A stretch of DNA of 45,521 bases from an uncultured Coriobacteriaceae bacterium. Lineage in GTDB: Bacteria > Actinomycetota > Coriobacteriia > Coriobacteriales > Atopobiaceae. The DNA is taken from positions 1-45,521 of the forward strand of contig UWSJ01000003.1 in the NCBI GenBank assembly GCA_900549525.1, given 5' to 3'. Of this stretch, positions 8,256 to 15,604 are shown piece after piece (position 1 is the first letter of the stretch; each line of letters opens with the position of its first letter). Both the position numbers and the translations under genes were made by a program. The notes beneath the pieces are model-generated. The model saw only the letters and a list, made by a program, of their open reading frames with translations, searched no databases and was not told the DNA's origin.

Positions 8256-9422
8256 ATGCAGCAGCTCAGCGACAAGACCGCCCACTTCACCGACTCCGTC
8301 ATACGTCGTATGACGCGCGTCTCCATGCGCTATGACGCCATCAACCTCTCCCAGGGCTTTCCCGACTTCGACCCGCCTAAGCCCATCCTCGACCGCCTCG
8401 CCAAGGTGGCCTACGAGGGGCCGCACCAGTACGCCATCACCTGGGGCGCCCCCAACTTCCGCGCCGCGCTCGCGGCCAAGCAGTCGCCGCGTATGGGGCT
8501 CGACATCGACCCCGAGACCCAGATCGTGGTGACCTGTGGGTCAACCGAGGCCATGATGTGCTCCGTCATGACGGTGGCCAACCCCGGCGACCGCGTCGTG
8601 GTCTTCTCGCCGTTCTACGAGAACTACGGTGCCGACGCCATCCTGTGCGGAGCCGAGCCCACGTACGTGGAGCTGCATGCCCCCGAGTTCACCTTCGACG
8701 ACGCCGAGCTCGAGGCGGCCTGCGCCCGTCCGGGCACCAAGGCGCTCATCCTCTGCAACCCGTCCAACCCGACGGGACACGTCTTCTCCCGCTCTGAGCT
8801 GGAGTCCATTGCTCGTATGGCCGAGAAGTACGACCTCTGGGTCATCACCGACGAGGTCTACGAGCACATCGTCTACGAGCCGTACGAGCACGTGTACTTC
8901 GCAAGCCTGCCGGGGATGGTACCGCGCACGCTCAGCTGCAGCTCGCTTTCGAAGACGTACAGCATGACGGGCTGGCGGCTGGGCTACGTGATTGCCCCGG
9001 CCGAGGTGACCGATCGCCTGCGCAAGGTGCACGACTTCCTCACCGTGGGGGCCGCCGCCCCGCTCATGGAGGCCGCAGCGGTGGGCCTTCAGCTGCCGCA
9101 GTCCTACTACGATGACCTGCGCGCGCTCTACACCCACAAGCGCGACCTCTTCTGCGAGGGCCTGCGCGAGCGCGGCCTCACCTTCGTGGAGCCCGAGGGC
9201 GCCTACTACGTGATGGTCGACATCTCGGACTTTGGCTACGAGAGTGACGAGCAGTTCGCCATCGACCTCGCGGCAAAGGTGGGCGTGGGCGGCGTGCCCG
9301 GGTCGTGCTTCTTCAATGCGCCCGAGAACCGCTTCATCCGCTTCCACTTTGCGAAGTCCGACGAGGTGCTTCAGGCGGCGCTCGCGCGGTTAGACGGCTG
9401 GCACGAGAAGATGAGCCGCTAG
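8256..9422 (+). CDS. PLP-dependent class I/II aminotransferase
   Basis: This 388-residue fold-type I aminotransferase is of normal length for the family. It transfers the amino group between an amino acid and a 2-oxo acid in the cytoplasm. The NLSQGFPDFDPP block is near residues 29-40, the PLP phosphate/ring region is VTCGSTEAMM, the substrate/PLP-binding NPSNPTGHVF is near 168-177, and the PLP-lysine motif is SSLSKTYSMTGWRLGY near 229-244. AAGGAGG sits 7 nt before the ATG. The sequence resembles the aspartate/methionine/aromatic (KAT/YbdL-like) aminotransferase group (SQGFPDF), but the substrate cannot be decided from sequence. An inverted repeat lies just upstream. The EIIA gene follows in the same direction after 66 nt, so co-transcription is possible. 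Confidence 0.93.
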   Translation: MQQLSDKTAHFTDSVIRRMTRVSMRYDAINLSQGFPDFDPPKPILDRLAKVAYEGPHQYAITWGAPNFRAALAAKQSPRMGLDIDPETQIVVTCGSTEAMMCSVMTVANPGDRVVVFSPFYENYGADAILCGAEPTYVELHAPEFTFDDAELEAACARPGTKALILCNPSNPTGHVFSRSELESIARMAEKYDLWVITDEVYEHIVYEPYEHVYFASLPGMVPRTLSCSSLSKTYSMTGWRLGYVIAPAEVTDRLRKVHDFLTVGAAAPLMEAAAVGLQLPQSYYDDLRALYTHKRDLFCEGLRERGLTFVEPEGAYYVMVDISDFGYESDEQFAIDLAAKVGVGGVPGSCFFNAPENRFIRFHFAKSDEVLQAALARLDGWHEKMSR

Positions 9423-9488
9423 CAGGGGCTGGCGGTGCGGAGCGCACCGGAGCGAGTTAGATACCTGGTCTCAGGAAAGGGGTGGCCG

Positions 9489-10034
9489 ATGAGCTTGCGC
9501 AGCAGGTTCAAGGGGAAGGAGCAGGACTCTGCTCGTGAGCCGGGACATCCCACGGCGCTTGCGGTCGAGGCCGGGCCCGGCGTGCTGGTTGCACCCGTTG
9601 GCGGCAGGGTCAGCGCCATGGATGAGGTGCCCGACCCGGTGTTTGCCGGCGGCATGCTCGGGGAAGGCTGCGGGGTCTGGCCCGACGGGGACGTCGTCTA
9701 CGCGCCGCTCGACGGAACGGTGACGGCGGCCATGAGCCACGCCGTGGGCATCGCGGGCGACGACGGCACCGAGGCGCTCGTGCACGTTGGCATCGACACG
9801 GTCGAGATGGGCGGCGACGGCTTCGAGCTCTTCGTCGCGGCGGGCACCCACGTGAGCGCCGGGCAGCCGCTCGTGCGCATCGACCGAGGCAGGATTGTCG
9901 CCGCGGGGCATCCGGACTGCGTGGTGCTGGCGGTCTCCAACGCCGGAGAGCTCGGGGGCGTTTCGCTTGGCGTGACGCCGGGCATGGTGGTGCACGCGGG
10001 CGAGGCCCTCCTGCGCACGGACGGCGCGGCGTAA
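9489..10034 (+). CDS. crr: PTS glucose-type EIIA protein
   Basis: This 181-residue soluble phosphocarrier of the sugar phosphotransferase system receives phosphate from HPr and passes it to an EIIB domain. The order is typical: MLGEGCGVWPDGDVVYAPLDG near residues 56-76, then His84 (SHAVGI), then the phosphorylated His99 in LVHVGIDTVEM. A late GTHVSAGQPL block follows. The ATG at 9489 is preceded by AGGAAAGGGG. No EIIB/EIIC partner is encoded in the window, so it probably acts with permeases elsewhere and may also have a regulatory role as in other crr proteins (inference). The symbol reflects the family; it could equally be the free EIIA of a particular glucoside permease. Confidence 0.9.
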   Translation: MSLRSRFKGKEQDSAREPGHPTALAVEAGPGVLVAPVGGRVSAMDEVPDPVFAGGMLGEGCGVWPDGDVVYAPLDGTVTAAMSHAVGIAGDDGTEALVHVGIDTVEMGGDGFELFVAAGTHVSAGQPLVRIDRGRIVAAGHPDCVVLAVSNAGELGGVSLGVTPGMVVHAGEALLRTDGAA

Positions 10035-10150
10035 GGTACGGAGTCCCAGCCTCACCTGTGCCAGCCCCGTCGAAGCGGATGGCGGCGCCCCTCCAACCCG
10101 CCATTCCTACCTACCAAGTAGGGATTAACCGTTCGTTTACAAAAACAGCC

Positions 10151-10178
10151 TTGCGCGGCCGAGAAAAGCGCGTATAGT
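10151..10178 (+). promoter_or_regulatory. Candidate sigma-70-type promoter of the Trp-attenuated ECF operon
   Basis: TTGCGC at 10151-10156 and TATAGT at 10173-10178 are 16 bp apart. Transcription would start near 10185, giving a ~75-nt leader before the leader-peptide ATG. The region just upstream (10110-10150) is locally A+T-rich and contains the inverted repeat CCTAC/GTAGG at 10113-10129. Confidence 0.6.
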
Positions 10179-10259
10179 TCGCTGCAACAAAAGGGGCTGC
10201 TTAGCCAGCAGATGGCCCGAGCAGTCATTGATTTCGATTTTTCGAGAGGAGCGCCAGAG

Positions 10260-10328
10260 ATGAATCGCACCGCTTGCATGCGCAACAACTGGTGGTGGCG
10301 CGATTCGCAAACGGTCGGTCGACTGTGA
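10260..10328 (+). CDS. Tryptophan-rich leader peptide (22 aa, three consecutive Trp codons)
   Basis: The frame reads MNRTACMRNNWWWRDSQTVG and then R-L-stop. The start has AGAGGAG at 10245-10251, 8 nt upstream. Codons 11-13 (10290-10298) are TGG TGG TGG, an arrangement characteristic of trp-operon attenuator leaders. The stop codon (10326-10328) overlaps the first bases of the proposed antiterminator strand. A strong terminator follows 33 nt later, then the ECF transporter genes. The three Trp codons, the well-placed ribosome site and the downstream RNA elements together make chance very unlikely. The peptide itself probably has no function beyond ribosome positioning. Confidence 0.9.
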   Translation: MNRTACMRNNWWWRDSQTVGRL

Positions 10329-10366
10329 GTCTCTCGCGCCATATCTCTTACGCGAAAAAAGGGCTC
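10297..10366 (+). promoter_or_regulatory. Attenuator: alternative RNA pairings between Trp codons and terminator
   Basis: Region 1 (GGCGCGA, 10297-10303, overlapping the last Trp codon) pairs with region 2 (TCGCGCC, 10334-10340). Alternatively TCGCG at 10334-10338 pairs with CGCGA at 10351-10355, and GAGTCT at 10327-10332 pairs with GGGCTC at 10361-10366. The last pairing captures the 5' arm of the terminator. A ribosome stalled on the Trp codons would cover region 1 and favour the antiterminator; a ribosome at the stop codon would cover GAGTCT and favour termination. This is the classical attenuation logic. The pairings are seen in the sequence; the mechanism is inference. Confidence 0.8.
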
Positions 10367-10390
10367 CCGGTAGACCGGGGGCCCTTTTTT
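10361..10390 (+). terminator. Attenuator terminator before the ECF transporter genes
   Basis: GGGCTCCCGG (10361-10370) pairs with CCGGGGGCCC (10375-10384) across a 4-nt loop and is followed by six T. It lies 150 nt before the first S-component start, so it can control the whole operon. Confidence 0.93.
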
Positions 10391-10540
10391 GTGGCCCGGC
10401 GCACCTCACACGAACGACCCGCGAATCGCGCGGTACAAGCAGGGCCCAGGGCCCACAAGACCGAGAGACTCCACGGAACGACACACACCGCGCCGTATGG
10501 CGCCCACGTCCAAGAACGCATCCAAGGGAAGGAAGACCCC

Positions 10541-11128
10541 ATGTCTCTGCACGCCGACGCCGACCAGCAGGCCCGCACCGTCTCCACCACCGACCGGGGC
10601 AATCTCGACATCAAGGCGCTCGTGCTCCTCGCCGTGCTCCTCGCCGCCGGCTTCGTCCTCAACTTCACCGTGGGCAAGGCAATCGCGGCCCTCACGGCCA
10701 ACGCCATCAGCCCCGAGTTCATCATCTCGGCCTTCTGCCTCACCATCCTCGTCGTGCGCCCCAACGTGGGGCAGGCGCTCGTCATCGGCCTCATCTCCGC
10801 GGCCGTAATCCAGATCACCACCACCTCGCCGTTCGTTGACTTCGCGGCCGAGGGCGTGGCCGCCGTGGTCATGGCGCTCATCGTCAACGCCGGCATGAGG
10901 GGCGGTGCCAAGGCCATCATCCCTGCGGTTGGAACTCTCGTCACCACGGCGCTCTCCGGCGCGATCTTCATGGTCGTCAAGCTCGCCATCTCCGGCTTCT
11001 CGCCCGAGCTCGTCGCTGCCATGCCCGCCGCCATGCTCCCCGTGGTCTTCGCCACGGCCGTCTTCAACGCGGTGCTCGTCGCCGTCCTCTACCCGCTGGT
11101 TCGCAACGCCCTCAAGGTCACGGACTAA
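10541..11128 (+). CDS. ECF transporter S component, probable tryptophan-specific (copy 1)
   Basis: This 195-residue, very hydrophobic protein has about six membrane segments, as expected for the substrate-binding S subunit of an energy-coupling factor importer. The start at 10541 has AAGGAAG upstream and gives a normal S-component length; longer in-frame starts would run through the leader and terminator. An N-terminal soluble stretch of ~20 residues precedes LDIKALVLLAVLLAAGFVLN. The SPEFIISAFCLTIL block and GLISAAVIQITT are shared with the next gene. No substrate can be read from the protein alone. The Trp-codon attenuator upstream points to tryptophan, as in TrpP-type S components of Firmicutes. 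Family assignment is good; substrate is inference from context. Confidence 0.85.
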   Translation: MSLHADADQQARTVSTTDRGNLDIKALVLLAVLLAAGFVLNFTVGKAIAALTANAISPEFIISAFCLTILVVRPNVGQALVIGLISAAVIQITTTSPFVDFAAEGVAAVVMALIVNAGMRGGAKAIIPAVGTLVTTALSGAIFMVVKLAISGFSPELVAAMPAAMLPVVFATAVFNAVLVAVLYPLVRNALKVTD

Positions 11129-11242
11129 CGCTTGCGCCGCGGCGCGGCTCTGACTCGGCCCGCACCCACCCGACTCGGCACCATCTCGCACACCTGACCC
11201 GGCTTGCGCTCGTCGGCTTGTGCCGACACCAAGGAGACTCCC

Positions 11243-11815
11243 ATGGCTACTCAGACCCATGTCGCTCAGAACCAGGCTCGTACCGTCAGCTCCGAGACCC
11301 GCCTCACCGGCGGCGTTCTCGACATTACCTCGCTCGTCCTACTCGCGGTGCTGCTAGCCGCCGGCTACGTCCTCAACTTCACCCTTGGCAACGCGCTTGC
11401 CATGACGGGCATCAAGCCGCAGTTCATCATCGCGGCCTACGCCCTCGCCGTGGCGCTCACCCGCGCCAGCGCCCTGCAGGCGGTCGTGTTCGGCCTGCTC
11501 TCCGCCGCGGTCATACAGCTCACCACGTCCATCCCCGGCCTCAACTTCGTCACCGAGGTGGCCGGAGCGCTCGTGATGTGCGGCCTCGCTCGCCTCAACC
11601 TCAAGGTCGCCGGGCGCAGCGTCACCCCGCTCGTCGCCGCCTTCCTCACCACGCTCGTCTCCGGCGCGCTCTTCGCGGGCCTCGGCACGGTCATCATGGG
11701 CGCCGAGCTCGCCACGGCGCTTGCCAAGGTGCCCATCGTCCTCGGCACCGCTGCGTTCAACGCCGTGGTGGTGCAGGCGCTCTACTTCCCGCTGCGCTCG
11801 GTTCTCAAGAAGTAG
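11243..11815 (+). CDS. ECF transporter S component, probable tryptophan-specific (copy 2)
   Basis: This 190-residue membrane protein is clearly a paralogue of the preceding gene. Both have LDI-x2-LVLLAVLLAAG followed by VLNFT, then P-x-FII-A, then GL-SAAVIQ-TT, and both end in FNAV-x-V-x-LY-PLR-x-LK-type sequences. The start at 11243 has AAGGAG 6 nt upstream. It lies 114 nt after copy 1 in the same direction and is followed by EcfA and EcfT, so both S components probably share one ECF module. Possible explanations are two related ligands (for example tryptophan and an indole or aromatic analogue), a heteromeric S component, or a recent duplication. The sequence does not decide between these. 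Confidence 0.84.
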   Translation: MATQTHVAQNQARTVSSETRLTGGVLDITSLVLLAVLLAAGYVLNFTLGNALAMTGIKPQFIIAAYALAVALTRASALQAVVFGLLSAAVIQLTTSIPGLNFVTEVAGALVMCGLARLNLKVAGRSVTPLVAAFLTTLVSGALFAGLGTVIMGAELATALAKVPIVLGTAAFNAVVVQALYFPLRSVLKK

Positions 11816-11896
11816 CAGAGGGGCTCGGGTACTATGGGTGGGCTGCGGCTTTCGGGTCGCGGCCCGCATTCATGAACGGGTGGGAAGGGTCACAAG

Positions 11897-13687
11897 GTGT
11901 CAGATGCCGAGAAGCGCGTCGAGGGCGCGCCCATCATAGAGCTCAGGAACGTCTCGTTTTCCTACGGCGGCGCAGACTCCGGTGCGCCCCGTGCGCTCGA
12001 CGACGTGTCGTTCTCCGTCCGGCCGGGCGACTTCGTGGGCGTCATCGGGCCGTCGGGCGCGGGCAAGTCGACGCTTGCGAGCGTCATGAGCGGGGCCATC
12101 CCGCATCACTTCTCCGGCCGGCTCTTTGGCGCCACGCTTGTGGACGGCCATGACACCTGCGACGTGTCGCTCACTGACATCTCGCAGCTCGTGGGCAGCG
12201 TCCTGCAAGACATCGACACGCAGATGGTGGCGTCTGCCGTCGAGGACGAGATGCTCTTCGGCCTCGAGAACTTTGGCGTGCCGCACGACCAGATCGAGGC
12301 CCGCATCTCCGAGACGCTCGAGACGGTCGGCATCTCAAACCTGCGGGACCGCGAGATCGCCACGCTCTCCGGCGGGCAGAAGCAAAAGGTTGCCATCGCG
12401 GCCATCCTGGCGCTCCGCCCGCGCGTGCTCGTGCTCGACGAGCCCACCGCCGCGCTCGACCCGGCGTCGTCTCGGCTCGTGTTCGACACGCTCCGGAGGG
12501 CCAACGAGGAGCTCGGCATCACGGTCGTGGTCATCGAGCAGAAGGTAGCCCTGCTCTCGGAGTACTGTGGGCGCGTACTGGTGCTCGACTGCGGGCATCT
12601 GGCGCTTGAGGGCACGCCGCACGAGGTCTTCTCGCACGCCGCCGAGCTGCGCCGCATTGGCGTCGACAGCCCGCGCGTGGCGCGCATCTCCAACAGTCTG
12701 GCCGAGAAGGGCCTGGTGAAGCCCGGCGTCCCGTGCCTGAACGTGGCCGAGGCGGAGGCGATGGTCGCCGGGCTCGTGGGAGACGCACACGCTGCCCCTG
12801 CGTCCCCGCTTGTCCCGGCGACCTCGCCTCACGCACCGCTTCGCCCCAAGGCCGAGGGCGCCGAGCCGGTCGTCTCCTTCGACGACGTCAGCTTCACGTA
12901 TCCGGGCGGCACGGCGTCGGTGGACAACATCGACCTCAAGGTCTATCCGGGCGAGCTCGTGGGCGTCGTCGGCCAGAACGGCGCCGGCAAGACCACGCTC
13001 ACCAAGCTGCTTAACGGCCTGCTCAAGCCCAGCTCCGGCACGGTGCGCATTGCCGGGCTCAGTACGGCCGAGGTGCCTACCAGCAAGATTGCCGCCCATT
13101 GCGCCACTCTGTTCCAGAACCCCGACCGACAACTCTGCAAGCAGACCGTGCTCGACGAGGTTGCCTTTGGCCTCGAGCTTCAGGGAGTCGACGTCGAGGA
13201 GGCCCGAAGGCGTGCCCACATGGTAGCCGAGCGCTTTGGTCTGCCTGCCAACGAGGCCCCGTTCTCGCTCTCGCGCGGGCAGCGGCAGATGGTGGCGCTG
13301 GCAAGCGTCGTGGTGGTCGAGCCACAGGTCATCGTGCTGGACGAGCCCACGAGCGGCCTTGACTACCGCGAGTGCATGACCGTCATGGAGACGGTGGGGG
13401 AGATGGCGGCGCAGGGATGTGCCGTCATCATGGTGTGTCACGACATGGAGGTCGTGAGCGACTTCGCCGAGCGTGTCGTGGTGATGGCCAACGGCCGCAT
13501 CCTCGGGCGCGGCCCCACCCACGAGATCTTTGCCGACGCCGACCTCATGCGGCGCGCTTACGTGGCCCCACCGCAGGTCATCGAGCTGTCCTGCAAGCTT
13601 GCGCGTGAGGTCTCCCCGGCGTTTTCGGGTATCAGCGAGGTCTCCGGCATCGTCGACGTCGCCGAGGAGATGGTCCGCCGTGGTTAA
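11897..13687 (+). CDS. ecfA: Fused ECF transporter ATPase (EcfA-EcfA')
   Basis: This 596-residue protein carries two complete ABC ATPase domains that power the ECF transporter at the inner face of the membrane. Domain 1 (about residues 12-250) has Walker A GPSGAGKST at 51-59, signature LSGGQKQKV and Walker B VLVLDEPTAALDP. Domain 2 (from about residue 320) has GQNGAGKTT, signature LSRGQRQMV and VIVLDEPTSGLD. The second signature has Arg in place of the usual Gly (LSRGQ), a variant also seen in other EcfA' domains. A Pro/Ala-rich linker joins the halves. Translation probably starts at GTG 11897 with GGGAAGGG upstream. The end overlaps the EcfT start, indicating translational coupling. EcfA and EcfA' are usually separate proteins, so the fusion is a lineage feature. 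Confidence 0.93.
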   Translation: MSDAEKRVEGAPIIELRNVSFSYGGADSGAPRALDDVSFSVRPGDFVGVIGPSGAGKSTLASVMSGAIPHHFSGRLFGATLVDGHDTCDVSLTDISQLVGSVLQDIDTQMVASAVEDEMLFGLENFGVPHDQIEARISETLETVGISNLRDREIATLSGGQKQKVAIAAILALRPRVLVLDEPTAALDPASSRLVFDTLRRANEELGITVVVIEQKVALLSEYCGRVLVLDCGHLALEGTPHEVFSHAAELRRIGVDSPRVARISNSLAEKGLVKPGVPCLNVAEAEAMVAGLVGDAHAAPASPLVPATSPHAPLRPKAEGAEPVVSFDDVSFTYPGGTASVDNIDLKVYPGELVGVVGQNGAGKTTLTKLLNGLLKPSSGTVRIAGLSTAEVPTSKIAAHCATLFQNPDRQLCKQTVLDEVAFGLELQGVDVEEARRRAHMVAERFGLPANEAPFSLSRGQRQMVALASVVVVEPQVIVLDEPTSGLDYRECMTVMETVGEMAAQGCAVIMVCHDMEVVSDFAERVVVMANGRILGRGPTHEIFADADLMRRAYVAPPQVIELSCKLAREVSPAFSGISEVSGIVDVAEEMVRRG

Positions 13688-14426
13688 CGTGATCGACTAC
13701 CAGCCGGGCAACACCCTGCTGCACAGGCTCAATCCCGTGGCAAAGCTGGCCCTCGCTGCGGCCATCATCCTCGCGACCTTCTTATCGAGTGCCTTCCCGG
13801 TGCTGCTGGGGCTGCTCGCCCTTACGCTGGCGCTTGGTGCGTATGCGGGCGTGCTGCGCAGGCTGCTCGCGCTGCTCAAGGTGCTGGTGCCGGTTGCCGT
13901 CATCATGCTGCTGCTCCAGACGGCCGTGATGCGCAGCGGCGACGTCGCCTTCCTCTGGATGACGAACGAGGGGCTCGACACGGGCGGCAAGGCGTGCCTG
14001 CGTCTCTTGGGCGTGGCGTTGCCGCTCATCCTCATGCTGACGGTGACCAAGCTCAACGATCTGGCAAACGCCTGCGTCGAGAAGCTCCATGTGCCATACC
14101 GCTACGCGTTCACGTTCACCACGGCGCTGCGCTTCGTGCCCATCTTCGGGCAGGAGATGAACGCGATCATGGAAGCCCAGACCGCGCGCGGCGTGGAGTA
14201 CGACACCAAGAACCCCTTCAAGAAGATGCAGCTCATGTTGCCGCTCTGCATCCCGCTGCTCGTGAGTTCGGTGGGAAAGACCGACGCCACGGCGCTCGCC
14301 GCCGAGGAGCGCGGCTTCTACCTGCGAAATCGCGCGAGCAGCTTCAAGCGCTATCCGTTTGCCGAGCGTGACTACGTGGCGCTTGCGGTGAGCGTGGCCC
14401 TTATCGTGTTGGGCGTGCTGTTCTAG
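13680..14426 (+). CDS. ecfT: ECF transporter transmembrane coupling protein EcfT
   Basis: This 248-residue membrane protein couples the ATPases to the S components. The N-terminus VNVIDYQPGNTLLHRLNPVAKL followed by a cluster of membrane segments is typical of the family. The two coupling-helix motifs are visible: QTARGVEYDTKNPF (Ala-Arg-Gly) and AAEERGFYLRNR (a variant of the second x-RG motif). The start is placed at GTG 13680, overlapping the end of ecfA by 8 nt, with GAGGAG 10 nt upstream; GTG 13689 is also possible. It is the last gene of the attenuated operon, and the SRP RNA gene follows with its own promoter. Confidence 0.92.
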   Translation: MVNVIDYQPGNTLLHRLNPVAKLALAAAIILATFLSSAFPVLLGLLALTLALGAYAGVLRRLLALLKVLVPVAVIMLLLQTAVMRSGDVAFLWMTNEGLDTGGKACLRLLGVALPLILMLTVTKLNDLANACVEKLHVPYRYAFTFTTALRFVPIFGQEMNAIMEAQTARGVEYDTKNPFKKMQLMLPLCIPLLVSSVGKTDATALAAEERGFYLRNRASSFKRYPFAERDYVALAVSVALIVLGVLF

Positions 14427-14527
14427 AGCCTCGGCGCCCGGCGTATCGGCTTTTCTGTGCCCCGTGGAAACCTCGTGGCGGCGAGGGCGCATCGGGGCGC
14501 TCAGCGCAGCCAGCAGTACTTCTCGGC

Positions 14528-14533
14528 TATACT
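14528..14533 (+). promoter_or_regulatory. -10 element of the SRP RNA gene
   Basis: TATACT lies 8 nt before the predicted 5' end of the 4.5S RNA. No convincing -35 hexamer was found at the expected distance. Confidence 0.55.
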
Positions 14534-14540
14534 GCCACTC

Positions 14541-14649
14541 GAGCGCGTTTGGTGGGCTCGGGTGACGCAACACCTCGAACCTGGTCAGGGCCGGGAGGCA
14601 GCAGCCATAAGGGGCCTCTGGCGGGCACCCGTTCCCACCAAGCGCGCTC
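14541..14649 (+). ncRNA. ffs: 4.5S / small bacterial signal recognition particle RNA
   Basis: The conserved helix-8 segment GGTCAGGGCCGGGAGGCAGC at 14583-14602 matches the SRP RNA apical consensus (GGTCAGG ... GGAAGG ... AGCAGCC, with GGAGGC here). The ends are complementary: GAGCGCGTTTGGTGGG at 14541-14556 pairs with CCCACCAAGCGCGCTC at 14634-14649 (one G-U pair region). This gives the usual single long hairpin of about 110 nt. The RNA binds Ffh and targets nascent membrane and secreted proteins to the translocon. Exact ends are estimated from the terminal stem. Confidence 0.95.
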
Positions 14650-14657
14650 CACACAAG

Positions 14658-14695
14658 ACGCTCCGTGGTCGGCATTGCCGTCCGCGGGGCGTTTT
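14658..14695 (+). terminator. Terminator of the SRP RNA gene
   Basis: ACGCTCCGTGG (14658-14668) pairs with CCGCGGGGCGT (14682-14692) through 11 bp including two G-U pairs. TTTT follows. Confidence 0.85.
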
Positions 14696-14770
14696 GCTGA
14701 AGGGGCGTTTTCTTAACGCAGGATGAACTCACGGCCAAGCGGGCCGCGAGACGCGCAGAACGGATTCACC

Positions 14771-15439
14771 ATGGGCTTCGTCAACCTCATCATCGAGCTT
14801 CTCCGCGATCCTCGCACGGCCATCGCGAGCTGGATCGCTGCTGGCCCCGTTGCGGCCTACGGCTTCGTCTTCCTCATCGTCTTCATCGAGACGGGCGTCG
14901 TGTTCTTCCCGTTTTTGCCGGGCGACTCGCTCCTCTTCGCCTCGGGCTTCTTTGCGCAGGGTGGCGGGTTCAACATCGTGGCCCTTCTGGCGACGGCGTG
15001 GTGCGCGGCCATCCTCGGAGACCAGTGCAACTTCATGATCGGCCACTTCTTTGGCAGGAAGATCGTGGCATCCGGCAAGGTCAAGGCCATGACGCCCGAG
15101 CGCATGGAGAAGAGCGAGAAGTTTCTTGCCAAGTGGGGCCACCTCGCCATCTTCCTCGGTCGCTTCTTCCCGTTCATCCGCACGTTCGTCCCGTTCATCG
15201 CCGGTATGGGCGGCATGCACTGGCGCAACTTCGTCATCTTTAACGTGCTCGGTGGCGTTACGTGGTCCACGCTGTTCACGCTGTTGGGCTACTTCTTTGG
15301 CGGGGTGCCCTTCGTGCAGGATCACTTCGAGCTGCTCATCGTGGGCATCGTGCTGGTGTCCGTGGTGCCCACCGTGGTGGGCCTCGTGAAGAGCCGCCTT
15401 GGCAAGAAGGGTACCCGCAAGGGCAGGCACATGGCGTAG
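14771..15439 (+). CDS. DedA-family membrane protein
   Basis: This 222-residue multi-pass membrane protein belongs to the DedA/SNARE-associated family, whose members are linked to phospholipid carrier recycling and membrane homeostasis. The motif FIETGVVFFPFLPGDSLLF is the usual acidic plus FLPGD signature near residues 39-57. The GRFFPFIRTFVPFIAGMGG block with the essential arginines follows near 133-151. A basic C-terminal tail (KSRLGKKGTRKGRH) is probably cytoplasmic. Neither start has a strong ribosome site. ATG 14771 gives the usual DedA N-terminus; ATG 14723 would add 16 residues and begin only 27 nt after the SRP terminator. No partner gene adjoins it. Confidence 0.9.
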   Translation: MGFVNLIIELLRDPRTAIASWIAAGPVAAYGFVFLIVFIETGVVFFPFLPGDSLLFASGFFAQGGGFNIVALLATAWCAAILGDQCNFMIGHFFGRKIVASGKVKAMTPERMEKSEKFLAKWGHLAIFLGRFFPFIRTFVPFIAGMGGMHWRNFVIFNVLGGVTWSTLFTLLGYFFGGVPFVQDHFELLIVGIVLVSVVPTVVGLVKSRLGKKGTRKGRHMA

Positions 15440-15592
15440 CGACGCCGCGTTTCGACGATTGCTCCCGGCTGGTATCTGCGGTCTTTCAGCTTCGGCGGGA
15501 TGGGCGGCGGCGCTGTGCCGTCCGCGGATTCATGTCGACCGTCTGCGGCAAGTGCGTTCGTTTTGGGCGCTGGCTTTGGAGCGGGGCGGCAA

Positions 15593-15598
15593 TATGAT
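15593..15598 (+). promoter_or_regulatory. -10-like element before the structured RNA
   Basis: TATGAT lies 8 nt before the start of the long terminal stem of the candidate RNA. No clear -35 hexamer is seen 16-18 bp upstream. Confidence 0.4.
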
Positions 15599-15604
15599 GT
15601 GCGA

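Noticed and set aside
10274..10540. An N-terminal extension of the first S component through the leader region
   Set aside because: It would run through the leader-peptide region and the attenuator terminator in another frame; ATG 10541 with AAGGAAG gives a normal S-component length.
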